Assembly (NCBI RefSeq): GCF_001431415.1
Contig: NZ_LDJI01000003.1
Coordinates: 1 to 64,000, forward strand
Length of the DNA: 64,000 nucleotides
Direction: 5' to 3'
Source of the DNA: Stenotrophomonas humi
GTDB taxonomy: Bacteria; Pseudomonadota; Gammaproteobacteria; Xanthomonadales; Xanthomonadaceae
Every line of letters begins with the position of its first letter. The stretch's first letter is position 1. The notes below the pieces were generated by a model. It saw only the letters and a list, made by a program, of their open reading frames with translations. It did not search any database and was not told the origin of the DNA. Below, piece after piece: positions 35,862-44,629 of this stretch. Position numbers and translations under genes: made by a program.

Positions 35862-36554
35862 ATGAAACCCGCTTTCTGGGCGCGTCGCGCCCACAAATGG
35901 ATCGGCCTGATCATCGGCGTGCAGGCGCTGTTGTGGATGCTCAGTGGTGTGTACATGACCGTGGTGCCGCTGGACGTGATCCATGGCGACCACCTGGCAC
36001 ATGTGCACGGTGATCCGCTGCCACCACAGGCTGCGCGCGTGGGCGCCGACGTGCTGGTCGAACGCTACCCGCAGCTGCAATCGTTCCGGCTCAAGCATGT
36101 GCTGGAACGCGAGGTGTATGAAGTGCGGCAGGACGGTGGCAAGTTCCTCGTCGATGCGGCCAGTGGCGAGCGCATGCCGCAGCTGGACCGTGATGCGGCC
36201 ATCGCATTGGCGCGTTCGCTGTACCAGGGAAAGGGCGAGGTTACCCGGGTGGAGTGGATCACCCGCGCACCGTCGGAAGTGAAGACCCGCCCGGTGCCGA
36301 TGTGGGCCGTGCATTTTGCCGACAGTGGCGACACGGCGTTGTACCTGTCGCCTGACAGCGGCGAGCTGCTCGCGCGTCGCCACAGCCTGTGGCGCTGGTT
36401 TGATTTCCTGTGGATGTTCCACATCATGGATTACGAGAACCGCAGCGACGTCAACAACACCTTGTTGCGCGTGGCATCGGTGGTTGGCCTGGGCTTCGCG
36501 CTGAGCGGCATCTGGCTGTTGTTCTACAGCTTCGGCAAGCGGAGGCCGGCATGA
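35862..36554 (+). CDS. PepSY-domain inner-membrane protein
   Basis: A 230-residue protein with an N-terminal membrane helix (RRAHKWIGLIIGVQALLWML), a periplasmic PepSY-type domain (KHVLEREVYEV...DAASGERMPQLD) and a C-terminal helix preceded by WMFHIMDYENRSDVNN. Proteins of this type sit beside siderophore or metal receptors and assist periplasmic reduction or release of the metal. It shares its two helix motifs with the N-terminal half of the next gene product, so the two may form a hetero-oligomer (inference). Its stop overlaps the next start (ATGA). Confidence 0.85.
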   Translation: MKPAFWARRAHKWIGLIIGVQALLWMLSGVYMTVVPLDVIHGDHLAHVHGDPLPPQAARVGADVLVERYPQLQSFRLKHVLEREVYEVRQDGGKFLVDAASGERMPQLDRDAAIALARSLYQGKGEVTRVEWITRAPSEVKTRPVPMWAVHFADSGDTALYLSPDSGELLARRHSLWRWFDFLWMFHIMDYENRSDVNNTLLRVASVVGLGFALSGIWLLFYSFGKRRPA

Positions 36555-38371
36555 CGCCCTGGATGCGAACCCTGCACAAATGGGTGGGCCTGCTGATTGG
36601 CCTGCAGTTCGTCGTGTGGCTGGGCAGTGGCTTGATGATGAGTCTGCTGGACCCCGACAAGATCGAAGGCAATGCACAGCGTGCAGCGAAGATGGACGTG
36701 CCCGCTTGGCCGGCTGATACCGTGTCGCCTGCCCAGGCATTGCGGGCAGCCAAACATCCGGCGGCGACACTGGACAGCGGCTGGCTGCTGCAACAGCCGG
36801 TGTATCGCCTGCAGTCGCCGGAGGGCACCGAGGTCATCGATGCACGAAACGGGCGGCGCATCGATGTCGACGCCGCATTGGCGCTGCGTGTGGCACAGGC
36901 CGCATATCGTGGCGATGGCGTGCCTGCGACCCCGCAATACCTGGAGAAGACGCTGGAAACGCGTGCCAATCCAGACCCGGTCTGGCGCGTGGATTTCGGC
37001 GATGCGCAGGACAGCACGATCTATGTGTCCGCGCACAGCGGCCAGGTGATGGAGCACCGCAACGCGACGTGGCGGTTGTTCGACATCTTCTGGATGTTGC
37101 ACATCATGGATTACAGCGAGCGGGTGAACTTCAACAAGCCGCTGGTGGTGGGCATGGGCATCGGTGGCCTGTGGCTGGCGCTGACCGGCTTCTGGTTGCT
37201 GGTGACCAGCTTCCATCTGCAGGAATTCATCCCACGCCGCTGGCGCAGGCAGCGTCAGTTGATGGTGTTCGCTCCCGGTGGCGCACACCTGCGTACGGTG
37301 ACGGCCGCCAACGGCGACAGCGTGTATGTGGCGCTGGCACGCGAGGGCGTGAACCTGCCGTCCAACTGCGGCGGTGGTCAGAGTTGCGGTCTGTGTGAAG
37401 TACGTGTGCGCGGTGGTGCAGGCAAAGCAACCGCAGCGGATCGTTCGCATCTGGCCGATGCAAAGTTGAAGGTTGGCTGTCGCCTGGCCTGCAACCTGCC
37501 GGTGGATGAGGACCTGGAAATCGAAGTGGCCGGTGGTGCCAGTCTGTGGACCGAGCATTGGGCCACGGTGGTGAAGGTTGAAGCGGTGACACCGTTCCTG
37601 CGCGAGATTCATCTGCAGCCCGAGCATGCGGCCGATGCCCAGTTCCAGCCGGGCTGTTATCTGCAGCTGCATGTCCCCGAGTACGCGCTGCCGCGCAGTG
37701 CGCTGTGGCATCCGGACGATCATCGTGACGACTGGACGCCACTGCCGTTGCCGGCGACTCTGCAGAACAAGGTGGCCGTGCGCCGTTCGTACTCGCTGGC
37801 GATGCCGGTCAGCGCCGCCGCAGGGCAGCTGGTGTTGCTGGCGCGTTTCAGCCCGGGCTGGCAGGAGAGCAGACGGCATCCGCCCGGCAAGGGTTCAACC
37901 TATCTGTACACCCTGCGCGAAGGTGACCGGGTGCGTTACAGCGGGCCCTTCGGTGACTTTGCCCTGAGCGGTGTCGAGCGCGAAAAAATCTTCATCGGCG
38001 CCGGTGCCGGCATGGCACCGTTGCGGGCGATGATCCAGCAGCGTCTGGAAGAGGGTGGGGGCGAACGCATCCATTACTGGTATGGCGCTCGCAACGCGCG
38101 TGATTGTCCGTATGCAGCGCAGATGCAGGCGCTGGCGGAACAGCATTCCAACTTCAGCTGGCATCCGGTGTGGTCGGGCGATACCGAAGGTGGTTCAGCA
38201 CGGCGTGTGCATGACGCGATACATGAGGATCTGTTGCGACAGCATCCGGACCTGGCCGGTTGTGAGTTCTACCTGTGCGGCCCGCCGGCGATGTTGGCGG
38301 CGACGCGACAGTTGCTGCGCACGCTGGGCGTGGAGGAGTCGAGGATTGCTTACGACGACTTCAAGATCTGA
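36551..38371 (+). CDS. PepSY membrane domain fused to a ferredoxin-NAD(P)H reductase
   Basis: A 606-residue fusion. The N-terminal PepSY unit (about 1-225) has RTLHKWVGLLIGLQFVVWLG, WMLHIMDYSERVNFNK and two membrane helices. A [2Fe-2S] domain (about 235-325) follows, with cysteines in SNCGGGQSCGLCEV and a fourth in GCRLACN, then an FAD-binding module (RRSYSLAMP) and an NAD(P)-binding module (IFIGAGAGMAPLRAMI...FYLCGPPAML). The cytoplasmic part resembles NqrF. The design suggests electron flow from NADH through FAD and Fe-S to the membrane PepSY unit to reduce a periplasmic metal chelate taken up by the receptor (inference). The ATG at 36551 is coupled to the preceding gene; the longer frame upstream is shadow. 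Confidence 0.9.
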   Translation: MTPWMRTLHKWVGLLIGLQFVVWLGSGLMMSLLDPDKIEGNAQRAAKMDVPAWPADTVSPAQALRAAKHPAATLDSGWLLQQPVYRLQSPEGTEVIDARNGRRIDVDAALALRVAQAAYRGDGVPATPQYLEKTLETRANPDPVWRVDFGDAQDSTIYVSAHSGQVMEHRNATWRLFDIFWMLHIMDYSERVNFNKPLVVGMGIGGLWLALTGFWLLVTSFHLQEFIPRRWRRQRQLMVFAPGGAHLRTVTAANGDSVYVALAREGVNLPSNCGGGQSCGLCEVRVRGGAGKATAADRSHLADAKLKVGCRLACNLPVDEDLEIEVAGGASLWTEHWATVVKVEAVTPFLREIHLQPEHAADAQFQPGCYLQLHVPEYALPRSALWHPDDHRDDWTPLPLPATLQNKVAVRRSYSLAMPVSAAAGQLVLLARFSPGWQESRRHPPGKGSTYLYTLREGDRVRYSGPFGDFALSGVEREKIFIGAGAGMAPLRAMIQQRLEEGGGERIHYWYGARNARDCPYAAQMQALAEQHSNFSWHPVWSGDTEGGSARRVHDAIHEDLLRQHPDLAGCEFYLCGPPAMLAATRQLLRTLGVEESRIAYDDFKI

Positions 38372-38470
38372 AGTGGGCGAGCTGCTGCGTCACACCTTTC
38401 TCAGTGGACGGGGAAAGGTGTGCGCAGGGGCTGAGGGCCTTTTGCTGATTGCTTGATACGCGCAGCCCTT

Positions 38471-38880
38471 GTCCCTTCTCCCGCGTGCGGGAGAAGGGGC
38501 CCACAGGGGAGGGATGAGGGGAAGCTTCTGCTTTGCATGTTTGAAAGCAGCCCTCACCCCAACCCCCGCTTCGCGCCCCGGCCCTCGCGCTGGCGCGAAG
38601 GGCGCTCAACGGGCTGCGAACCCGTGGTTCGCAAGCAAGCCCGCATCGCCCCGCACACGGGAGAGGGGCTCAGATCGCTCATTGCATGTGGCTCCGTCCC
38701 TTCTCCCGCGTGCGGGAGAAGGTGCCCCAAAGGGGCGGATGAGGGGAGGCCTTTGCTCTGCATGTTTCGAAAGCAGCCCTCGCCGCAACTCCCGCATCGC
38801 CCCACGTGCGGGAGAGCGGCGAGATCGCTGTGTGCGTGCGGCGTTCTCCCCTCTGCCGCGTATGGCAGAGGGGACTGCAT
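38471..38880. repeat. cluster of intergenic palindromic repeats
   Basis: A non-coding block between convergent operons. An 85-bp unit beginning GTCCCTTCTCCCGCGTGCGG occurs twice in direct orientation (38471-38555 and 38696-38781) with about 85-90% identity. Each unit starts with a CTTCTCCCGC-GTGCGGGAGAAG hairpin. Between them lie two more inverted repeats (CTTCGCGCC / GGCGCGAAG near 38571-38601, and GCGAACC / GGTTCGC near 38617-38633). A related degenerate stem follows near 38805-38875. This looks like a nested or expanded xanthomonad intergenic repeat family. The open frames across it are chance. Confidence 0.75.
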
Positions 38881-38886
38881 CTCAAC

Positions 38887-39429
38887 TCACTCGTGCTTCG
38901 AGAACTCGCTCAAGCTGCCGTCTTCGCCAAGCAGCGAAACGGTGAACGGTCGGCTGAAGCCATCCGGTGATTCCATGCCCGGTGAACCGATCGGCATGCC
39001 CGGCAGCACCAGGCCCCGTGCCTTCGGGCGCTCGGCCAACAGCTTCTGGATCGCTGAAACCGGCACGTGGCCTTCCACCACATAGCCATCGATCTCCGCG
39101 GTGTGGCAGGACATCATGTTGTCGCTGATCTGCAGCCGTTCCTTCACCGCGCCCATGTCGGTGGTGTCGTTGATCTGCACCGGGAAACCGGCCGCCTGCA
39201 TATGCTCGGCCCAGCCGCCGCAGCAGCCGCAGTTTGGGTCCTTGAATACCTTCACCAGCGGCAGCGCCTGCTTTGCCGCCGCTGCAGCGACCTCGGCCAC
39301 GGCGGCGGTGGTCGTATTGGCGGTGGCAGCCACCACGGACGTGGCAGGTGTGGCGTTGCAGGCGCTGATCAGCAGCGTGCTGCCTGCCAGTGCCAAACCG
39401 TAGAACGATATCTTCGATGGAATCTTCAT
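38887..39429 (-). CDS. DUF411 metal-binding lipoprotein
   Basis: A 180-residue protein. The ATG at 39429 opens a lipoprotein signal with lipobox LISAC (Cys24). After an alanine-rich linker, the DUF411 domain contains KDPNCGCCGGWAEHM, a thioredoxin-like strand followed by a metal-binding cysteine cluster, and later MMSCHTAEIDGYVVEGHVP. DUF411 proteins accompany copper-resistance genes and are thought to bind copper in the periplasm. It is the last gene on this strand of the copper cluster, 56 bases after the EF-hand gene. Confidence 0.88.
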   Translation of the reverse strand: MKIPSKISFYGLALAGSTLLISACNATPATSVVAATANTTTAAVAEVAAAAAKQALPLVKVFKDPNCGCCGGWAEHMQAAGFPVQINDTTDMGAVKERLQISDNMMSCHTAEIDGYVVEGHVPVSAIQKLLAERPKARGLVLPGMPIGSPGMESPDGFSRPFTVSLLGEDGSLSEFSKHE

Positions 39430-39485
39430 GGTGTTTGTTTCCTTGCAGAGTGTCGCGCCGGGTTCGCCACGGCGCGACGGGTAGG

Positions 39486-39782
39486 TCAGAGCATGGACAG
39501 ACCGCGCTTGAACTCGTTGAGATCAAGCTTGCCGTCGCCGTTGGTATCACTCATGTCGAAGTGCGGCAGCAATGCATGCTTGGCCGGCAGTTCCTGACGG
39601 GTGACGAAGCCATCGTTGTTGGCGTCGAAACGCTTGAATGTCGCTTCGCTGTCGGTAGCGGCGGGTTTGGCCGCATGTGCGCTGTGGTCATGTGCGCCAT
39701 GGCCGGCGTGCTGGGCGTTGGCCAGTGCGACCGGGACAAAAGCAGCCGTTACGCTGAGCAGCAGGGTGTGCAGAATCTTCAT
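39486..39782 (-). CDS. small exported EF-hand protein
   Basis: A 98-residue protein with a signal peptide (MKILHTLLLSVTAAFVPVALANA), a His-rich segment (QHAGHGAHDHSAHAA) and two EF-hand loops, DANNDGFVTRQE and DTNGDGKLDLNE, separated by about 17 residues. The loops should bind calcium. The His-rich stretch copies the HAGH motif of the neighbouring CopB and probably binds copper. It belongs to the copper cluster by position (61 bases after copB). Confidence 0.88.
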   Translation of the reverse strand: MKILHTLLLSVTAAFVPVALANAQHAGHGAHDHSAHAAKPAATDSEATFKRFDANNDGFVTRQELPAKHALLPHFDMSDTNGDGKLDLNEFKRGLSML

Positions 39783-39843
39783 GTAGTTCTCCGTATTCGA
39801 AAGAGTAGGGGCGGCACGCCGGTTGGCGTGCCGCCGCGCAGGA

Positions 39844-40965
39844 TCAGAACCAGAAACGCAGGCCGGCCACCCAGCGTGAATCGCTCACGCCTTCCCCGGC
39901 ATCGCGGTGCAGGTCGGCGGTGCGGCCGAACTTGCGTTCGTGCAGGAAACCGACATATGGCGCGAAGCGTCGGGTGATTTCGTAGCGCAGGCGCAGGCCG
40001 GTTTCGACATGCCCCAGGCCGCTGCCCACGCCACGCCGCGGATCGTCGTCGGCAGCGATGCTGGCCTCGATCACCGGCTGCAGGATCAAGCGGTTGGTCA
40101 ACAGCACGTCGTACTCGACTTCGAATGCCAGCTCGGCTTTGCGCGCACCACCGAAATAGGCCATGGCCGAGACCTCGAACTTGTACGGCGACATGCCCTG
40201 GAAGCCGATGGCCGCGCGGGTGAGGTCGGGCGTTTCGCGGCTGTTGTCATGTCGCACGCCGCCGACAACATCCCACCACGGGGTGATCGAACGCCCGTAC
40301 AGCGCGTCCACCGACCAGTCGCCGAGTTTGCTGTCGCTGCGGCTGCCTTCGCTGCGCACCCACAGTCGGTCGATGTCGTTGCCGAACCAGGCGTCGATAC
40401 CCCAGGCCTGGCCACTACCGTGATCGTTGTTCCAGCCCTCCAGGTGGTCGAATACCACCAGGCTGTTGAACGATGGTGCGTGCTCCATCGCATGCGGCTT
40501 CAACACAGGGAATGCGTTGGCGAAGTCTTCGGCGGTCGGTACCGGAATCGGCTCGAGCGGCGTGTCGCTGGCTGCCTTTGCAGGCATGGCATGGCCGGCG
40601 TGTGGATCAGCACCATGGGCACTGTGGTCCATGCCGGACATGTCGTGCCCCACGTGGGGATCATCTTTCGCAGGCCCGGGCTTTGCGTGACCGGCATGTG
40701 GATCAGCGCCCCCCTGGGCACTGTGACCCGTTGCCTTCATATCGTGGCCCGCGTGCGGGTCATCCTTCGCAGGTGCCGGCATTGCATGGCCTGCATGCGC
40801 GTCGTGCGTCCGTGCAGCGGGCTTTGCCTTGGGCATGACGTGGCCGGCATGCGGATCCACCGCAGGTTTGGCTGCTGCACCGTGGCCCGCATGCGGATCC
40901 TGTGCGAATGCGGTGCCGCTGGCAGCCAGCGCGATGAACAGCACGGTGTGGGAGATCGTCTTCAT
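39844..40965 (-). CDS. copB: copper resistance outer-membrane protein CopB
   Basis: A 373-residue protein (ATG at 40965, signal MKTISHTVLFIALAASGTAFA). The first 120 mature residues are about ten repeats of DPHAGH-type motifs joined by Met- and Pro-rich spacers, a copper-binding region. From about residue 160 the CopB domain begins (MEHAPSFNSLVVFDHLEGWN in part), forming an outer-membrane barrel that ends in an aromatic residue (WVAGLRFWF). It is translationally coupled to copA by a 4-base overlap. The His-repeat DNA (about 40570-40905) is itself internally repetitive and could vary in copy number. Confidence 0.95.
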   Translation of the reverse strand: MKTISHTVLFIALAASGTAFAQDPHAGHGAAAKPAVDPHAGHVMPKAKPAARTHDAHAGHAMPAPAKDDPHAGHDMKATGHSAQGGADPHAGHAKPGPAKDDPHVGHDMSGMDHSAHGADPHAGHAMPAKAASDTPLEPIPVPTAEDFANAFPVLKPHAMEHAPSFNSLVVFDHLEGWNNDHGSGQAWGIDAWFGNDIDRLWVRSEGSRSDSKLGDWSVDALYGRSITPWWDVVGGVRHDNSRETPDLTRAAIGFQGMSPYKFEVSAMAYFGGARKAELAFEVEYDVLLTNRLILQPVIEASIAADDDPRRGVGSGLGHVETGLRLRYEITRRFAPYVGFLHERKFGRTADLHRDAGEGVSDSRWVAGLRFWF

Positions 40966-42776
40966 GCGTCGATCCTCACTTCGCGCATCATTCCCGCTTC
41001 CATGTGGTAGAGCAGGTGGCAATGGAAGGCCCAGCGGCCAAGTGCATCGGCACGAACACGATACGTGCGGCGTGTGCCTGGCGGCATGTCGATGGTGTGC
41101 TTGCGCAGCTGGAACTGGCCGTTGGCATCTTCCAGGTCGCTCCACACGCCGTGCAGATGGATCGGGTGCTGCATCATCGTGTCGTTGACCAGCACGATGC
41201 GCATGCGCTCGCCATAGTTCAGGCGGATCGGCTCGGCACCGCCAAAGGGAATGCCGTCGAAGTTCCAGGCGAACTTTTCCATATGCCCGGTCAGGTGCAG
41301 CTCGATCTCCCGGCCCGGCTCGCGTCCATCCGGATCGTCGAACAGCGAGCGCATCGCGCCATAGGTCAGTACGTTGCGGCCATTGCCACGCAGGCCGATG
41401 CCTGGATCGTCCAGCTTCGGCTCGGTGGCTGCGGTCTGCATGTCCACCAGCGGATTGCCGGTTTCGCTGGGTTTGTGCTTGGGTGACTTGTCGCCAGCCG
41501 CGGCACCATGGCCGGCATGTGCATCGTGGCCCATCGCCGCGCCGCAGCCACCTTCCATGCCCTTGCCCATGTTGGCACCGCAGCCCCCTTCCATTCCGGC
41601 GTGGCCGCCATGGCTGCCCATGTCGTGGCCCATGTCGCTCATGGTCAGCAGCGGGCGCGGATCGATGGCGGGAATCGGTGCCTGAAGGCCGTGCCGCACT
41701 GCCAGCGTGCCGCAGGCGTAACCGGTGCGGCCCATGTCCTGCGCGAACAGCGTGAACGCATCCTGGCCGGTCGGCTCGACGATCACGTCGAAGGTTTCGG
41801 CCGGGGCGATGCGGAACTCATCGATGCTGACCGGGTGGATGTACTGGCCATCGGCAGCGACCACGGTCATCTTCAAGCCGGGGATGCGCACGTCGAAGTA
41901 CGTCATCGACGCGCCATTGATGAAGCGCAGCAGCACCTTTTCGCCACTGCGGAACAGCCCGGTCCAATTACCGGCCGGCGCGGTGCCGTTCATCAGGTAC
42001 GTGTAGGTGTGGGCGTTGATGTCGGAGATGTCAGACGGCGTCATCCGCATCCGGCCCCACATGCCGCGGTCGGACAGCGTCTCGCGCAGGCCATCGTTGC
42101 GCGCATCACGCAGGAAATCACCCACCGTGCGCAGGTAAGTGTTGTCGTGCATCGGCATCTTCTTCATGCGCCGGTGCAGGGCATTTACGTCCATATCCGT
42201 CCAGTCCGAGAGCATGACGACATGCTCTCGGTCGAAGTGGTACGGCGGTGGCGCCAGCGGGTCGACGATCAGTGCCCCATACAGGCCGGCCTGCTCCTGG
42301 AACAACGAATGGCTGTGGTACCAGTAAGTACCGGACTGCTTGAGCTGGAAGCGGTACTGGTAGGCCTCGCCTGGTGCGATGCCGTTGAAGCTCATGCCCG
42401 GCACGCCGTCCATGTTGGCCGGCAGCAGGATGCCGTGCCAGTGGATGGAGGTGATCTCATCGGTGAGCGTGTTGGCCACGCGCAGGTTGACCAGATCGCC
42501 CTCGCGCAGCCGCAGGATCGGCGCCGGCAGCGAACCGTTGACGGTGATGGCGCCGCGCGTGCGGCCGGTGAAGTTGACCGACGAACGGCCAATGGCAAGG
42601 CTCAGTTCGGTGCCACGCAACTCGGTGGCCGGCACCGCCATGGCAGCGGTTGAGGCGAAGGCACTGGGAATGCGGCCCAGCCCGGCACCGGCAACGACAC
42701 CGCCCAGGGCAAGGCCCTGCACGAAACGTCGTCGCGACAGCGCCGAGCGCGAATCGGAAAGAAAATCGGATGACAT
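40962..42776 (-). CDS. copA: periplasmic multicopper oxidase CopA
   Basis: A 604-residue copper-resistance oxidase exported by the Tat pathway (SRRRFVQGL). I chose the ATG at 42776 because it puts this signal near the N-terminus. Copper ligands are present in four blocks: IHWHGILLP, YWYHSHS, HPIHLHGVW and the type 1/trinuclear block FHCHLLYHMEAGM. A Met/His/Gly-rich insert (MSDMGHDMGSHGGHAGM and following, about residues 385-440) probably binds extra copper. It acts with CopB to oxidise and sequester periplasmic copper. Confidence 0.97.
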   Translation of the reverse strand: MSSDFLSDSRSALSRRRFVQGLALGGVVAGAGLGRIPSAFASTAAMAVPATELRGTELSLAIGRSSVNFTGRTRGAITVNGSLPAPILRLREGDLVNLRVANTLTDEITSIHWHGILLPANMDGVPGMSFNGIAPGEAYQYRFQLKQSGTYWYHSHSLFQEQAGLYGALIVDPLAPPPYHFDREHVVMLSDWTDMDVNALHRRMKKMPMHDNTYLRTVGDFLRDARNDGLRETLSDRGMWGRMRMTPSDISDINAHTYTYLMNGTAPAGNWTGLFRSGEKVLLRFINGASMTYFDVRIPGLKMTVVAADGQYIHPVSIDEFRIAPAETFDVIVEPTGQDAFTLFAQDMGRTGYACGTLAVRHGLQAPIPAIDPRPLLTMSDMGHDMGSHGGHAGMEGGCGANMGKGMEGGCGAAMGHDAHAGHGAAAGDKSPKHKPSETGNPLVDMQTAATEPKLDDPGIGLRGNGRNVLTYGAMRSLFDDPDGREPGREIELHLTGHMEKFAWNFDGIPFGGAEPIRLNYGERMRIVLVNDTMMQHPIHLHGVWSDLEDANGQFQLRKHTIDMPPGTRRTYRVRADALGRWAFHCHLLYHMEAGMMREVRIDA

Positions 42777-42900
42777 GTGGAACTCCCGGTCATGCGCGCG
42801 CGACACGTTATGTCACGGCATGTCCTGAACAGATCAAGGAAGCACCCTTGCAACGCAAAGGCGCAGGCATCTGAGCGGCGCGTGGGCGCGCCGCGGGAGG

Positions 42901-43299
42901 TCAGGCGATGGGAGGCCGGTTGAGCTGGCCAGGTGCCACATCATCGTGCGAAGGCACCGGTGGTATCGGCGCGAGCGCGTGGCGTGTCGTCCCCAGGCGG
43001 GTCATCGCCGTGGACGGCAGCATGTTGCAATGCTGTTTGCAGTCGCAGTGGTTGCCGTCGGCACAGCTGGAAGGTGCCTTGTCGGCGCTGTCCGCGTCGC
43101 ACTGCATGCTGGTTGTTTCATGGCAGCAGTCGTGCGCGCTGTCGCCGGCTTCCATGGCCATGGTCTGCATCGGCATGGCCATCACCGTGGCAGACCACAC
43201 CGACCCGATCGCACCGGCGATCAGGGACAGGCACAGCAGCAGGGGCAACAGAATGCGCGGCACAGAGTGGCGTCCATAAACAGGCCTGAACCATAGCAT
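42901..43299 (-). CDS. copL: CopL-family copper-responsive protein
   Basis: A 132-residue protein from the ATG at 43299; a GTG eight or so codons later (VPRILLPLLL) is an alternative start. It has a hydrophobic N-terminal signal, then a Met/His/Cys-rich part: MAMPMQTMAME, HDCCHETTSMQCDAD and DGNHCDCKQHCN. It ends PGQLNRPPIA. In xanthomonads CopL lies directly upstream of copAB and is needed for copper-induced expression. Here it precedes copA by 124 bases on the same strand. The long open frame upstream is a shadow. Confidence 0.8.
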   Translation of the reverse strand: MLWFRPVYGRHSVPRILLPLLLCLSLIAGAIGSVWSATVMAMPMQTMAMEAGDSAHDCCHETTSMQCDADSADKAPSSCADGNHCDCKQHCNMLPSTAMTRLGTTRHALAPIPPVPSHDDVAPGQLNRPPIA

Positions 43300-43472
43300 T
43301 CCCGGGTAGGGCAAGAACTGAACGAATTGTTGTTTTTTGGGATGGCTGGCGATGGAAGTCGGGTTACAACGGAGTGAAGCCACAACGGCACCCCTCCCCA
43401 ACCTTCCCCGCACCCGCCAATATCCGCCCCAGCCAGTAGAATCCCCACCAGTCTTCATTGAAGTGGCGTTCC

Positions 43473-44594
43473 ATGTCCCAGCGTGCATGGGTGGCGTCGG
43501 CCATCCGCAAGATCGAAGCCGATTTCAACCGTTCGGCCGACACCCACCTGATCCCGATGGACCTGCCGGGCTTTCCCGGCATCGAGCTGTACCTGAAGGA
43601 CGAGTCCAGCCATCCGACCGGTAGCCTCAAGCATCGCCTGGCGCGTTCGTTGTTCCTGTACGCGCTGGCCAACGGCTGGCTGCGTGAGGGCCGTCCGGTG
43701 ATCGAGGCGTCCAGCGGCTCCACCGCCGTGTCCGAAGCCTACTTCGCGCGCCTGCTTGGCCTGCCGTTCATCGCGGTGATCCCGGCCAGCACCTCGCCGG
43801 AGAAGATCGCCGCCATCGAATTCCACGGCGGTCGTTGCCATCTGGTGCAGCGCGCCTGCGATCTGAACTGCGAATCCGAACGGCTGGCGCGCGAAACCGG
43901 CGGCCATTTCATGGACCAGTTCACCTACGCCGAGCGCGCCACCGATTGGCGTGCCAACAACAACATCGCCGAATCCATCTTCAAGCAGATGGCCGAAGAA
44001 CCGCACCCGGTGCCGGAATGGATCGTGTGCAGCCCCGGCACCGGCGGCACCGCCGCCACGCTGGGGCGCTACGTCAGCTACCGGCGCCACGACACGCTGA
44101 TCCTGTGCGCGGACCCGGAAGTGTCGGTCTTCTACGATGGCTATTGCGCCGCGTTGGCCGGCGATGGCTGGCGCGAGATGACCTGCGAAGGCGGTTCGCG
44201 CGTGGAAGGCATCGGTCGCCCGCGCGTGGAGCGCAGCTTCATCCCGACCAGCGTCGATGCAATGGTCAAGGTGCCCGATGCACTGAGCCTGGCCGCGATG
44301 CGCCACGTCAGCGCCACGCTGGGTCGCCGCGTCGGTGGTTCCACCGGCACCAACTTCATCGGCGTGCTGTATGCCGCCCAGCAGATGCGTGATGCCGGCC
44401 GCAGCGGCTCCATCGTCACCATCCTGTGTGATGCCGGCGAACGCTACGCGCACAGTTACTACAACCCGGCCTGGTATGAACAGCAGGGCATCGACGTGGT
44501 CAATGCCGATGCCGTCATCGCCGCCGCCGTTGCCGGGCAGGGCACGCTGGAACTGCCTTGTGCGTGGCTGGAACCGTCGCCATATCAACAGTGA
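43473..44594 (+). CDS. PLP-dependent cysteine synthase-family enzyme
   Basis: A 373-residue fold-type II PLP enzyme. Lys53 in [11 protein letters not shown] should hold PLP; the [10 protein letters not shown] loop binds the substrate carboxylate and [11 protein letters not shown] the phosphate. The sequence is closer to stand-alone cysteine synthase-like proteins than to CysK, as shown by [10 protein letters not shown] in place of the usual EPTSGNTG. Substrate is therefore uncertain: it could be a cysteine synthase, a cystathionine beta-synthase-like enzyme or a desulfhydrase. The ATG at 43473 is preferred to the TTG five codons upstream. The peptidase gene follows after 35 bases. Confidence 0.85.
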   Translation: MSQRAWVASAIRKIEADFNRSADTHLIPMDLPGFPGIELYLKDESSHPTGSLKHRLARSLFLYALANGWLREGRPVIEASSGSTAVSEAYFARLLGLPFIAVIPASTSPEKIAAIEFHGGRCHLVQRACDLNCESERLARETGGHFMDQFTYAERATDWRANNNIAESIFKQMAEEPHPVPEWIVCSPGTGGTAATLGRYVSYRRHDTLILCADPEVSVFYDGYCAALAGDGWREMTCEGGSRVEGIGRPRVERSFIPTSVDAMVKVPDALSLAAMRHVSATLGRRVGGSTGTNFIGVLYAAQQMRDAGRSGSIVTILCDAGERYAHSYYNPAWYEQQGIDVVNADAVIAAAVAGQGTLELPCAWLEPSPYQQ

Positions 44595-44629
44595 TGCCGG
44601 CCAGGCCGGCGCTGTTTTTCAGGACAAAC

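Noticed and set aside
32799..36770. 1323-codon open frame antisense to the TonB receptor and PepSY gene
   Set aside because: It runs across three real genes and their spacers, with low-complexity composition. The sense proteins have complete family signatures.
38471..38880. CRISPR-like array
   Set aside because: Only two long units with internal hairpins at irregular spacing and no uniform short repeat-spacer pattern; no cas genes nearby.
38453..39085. Open frames of 100-210 codons over 38453-39085
   Set aside because: They read through palindromic repeats and change composition with them; no start signal and no protein family pattern.
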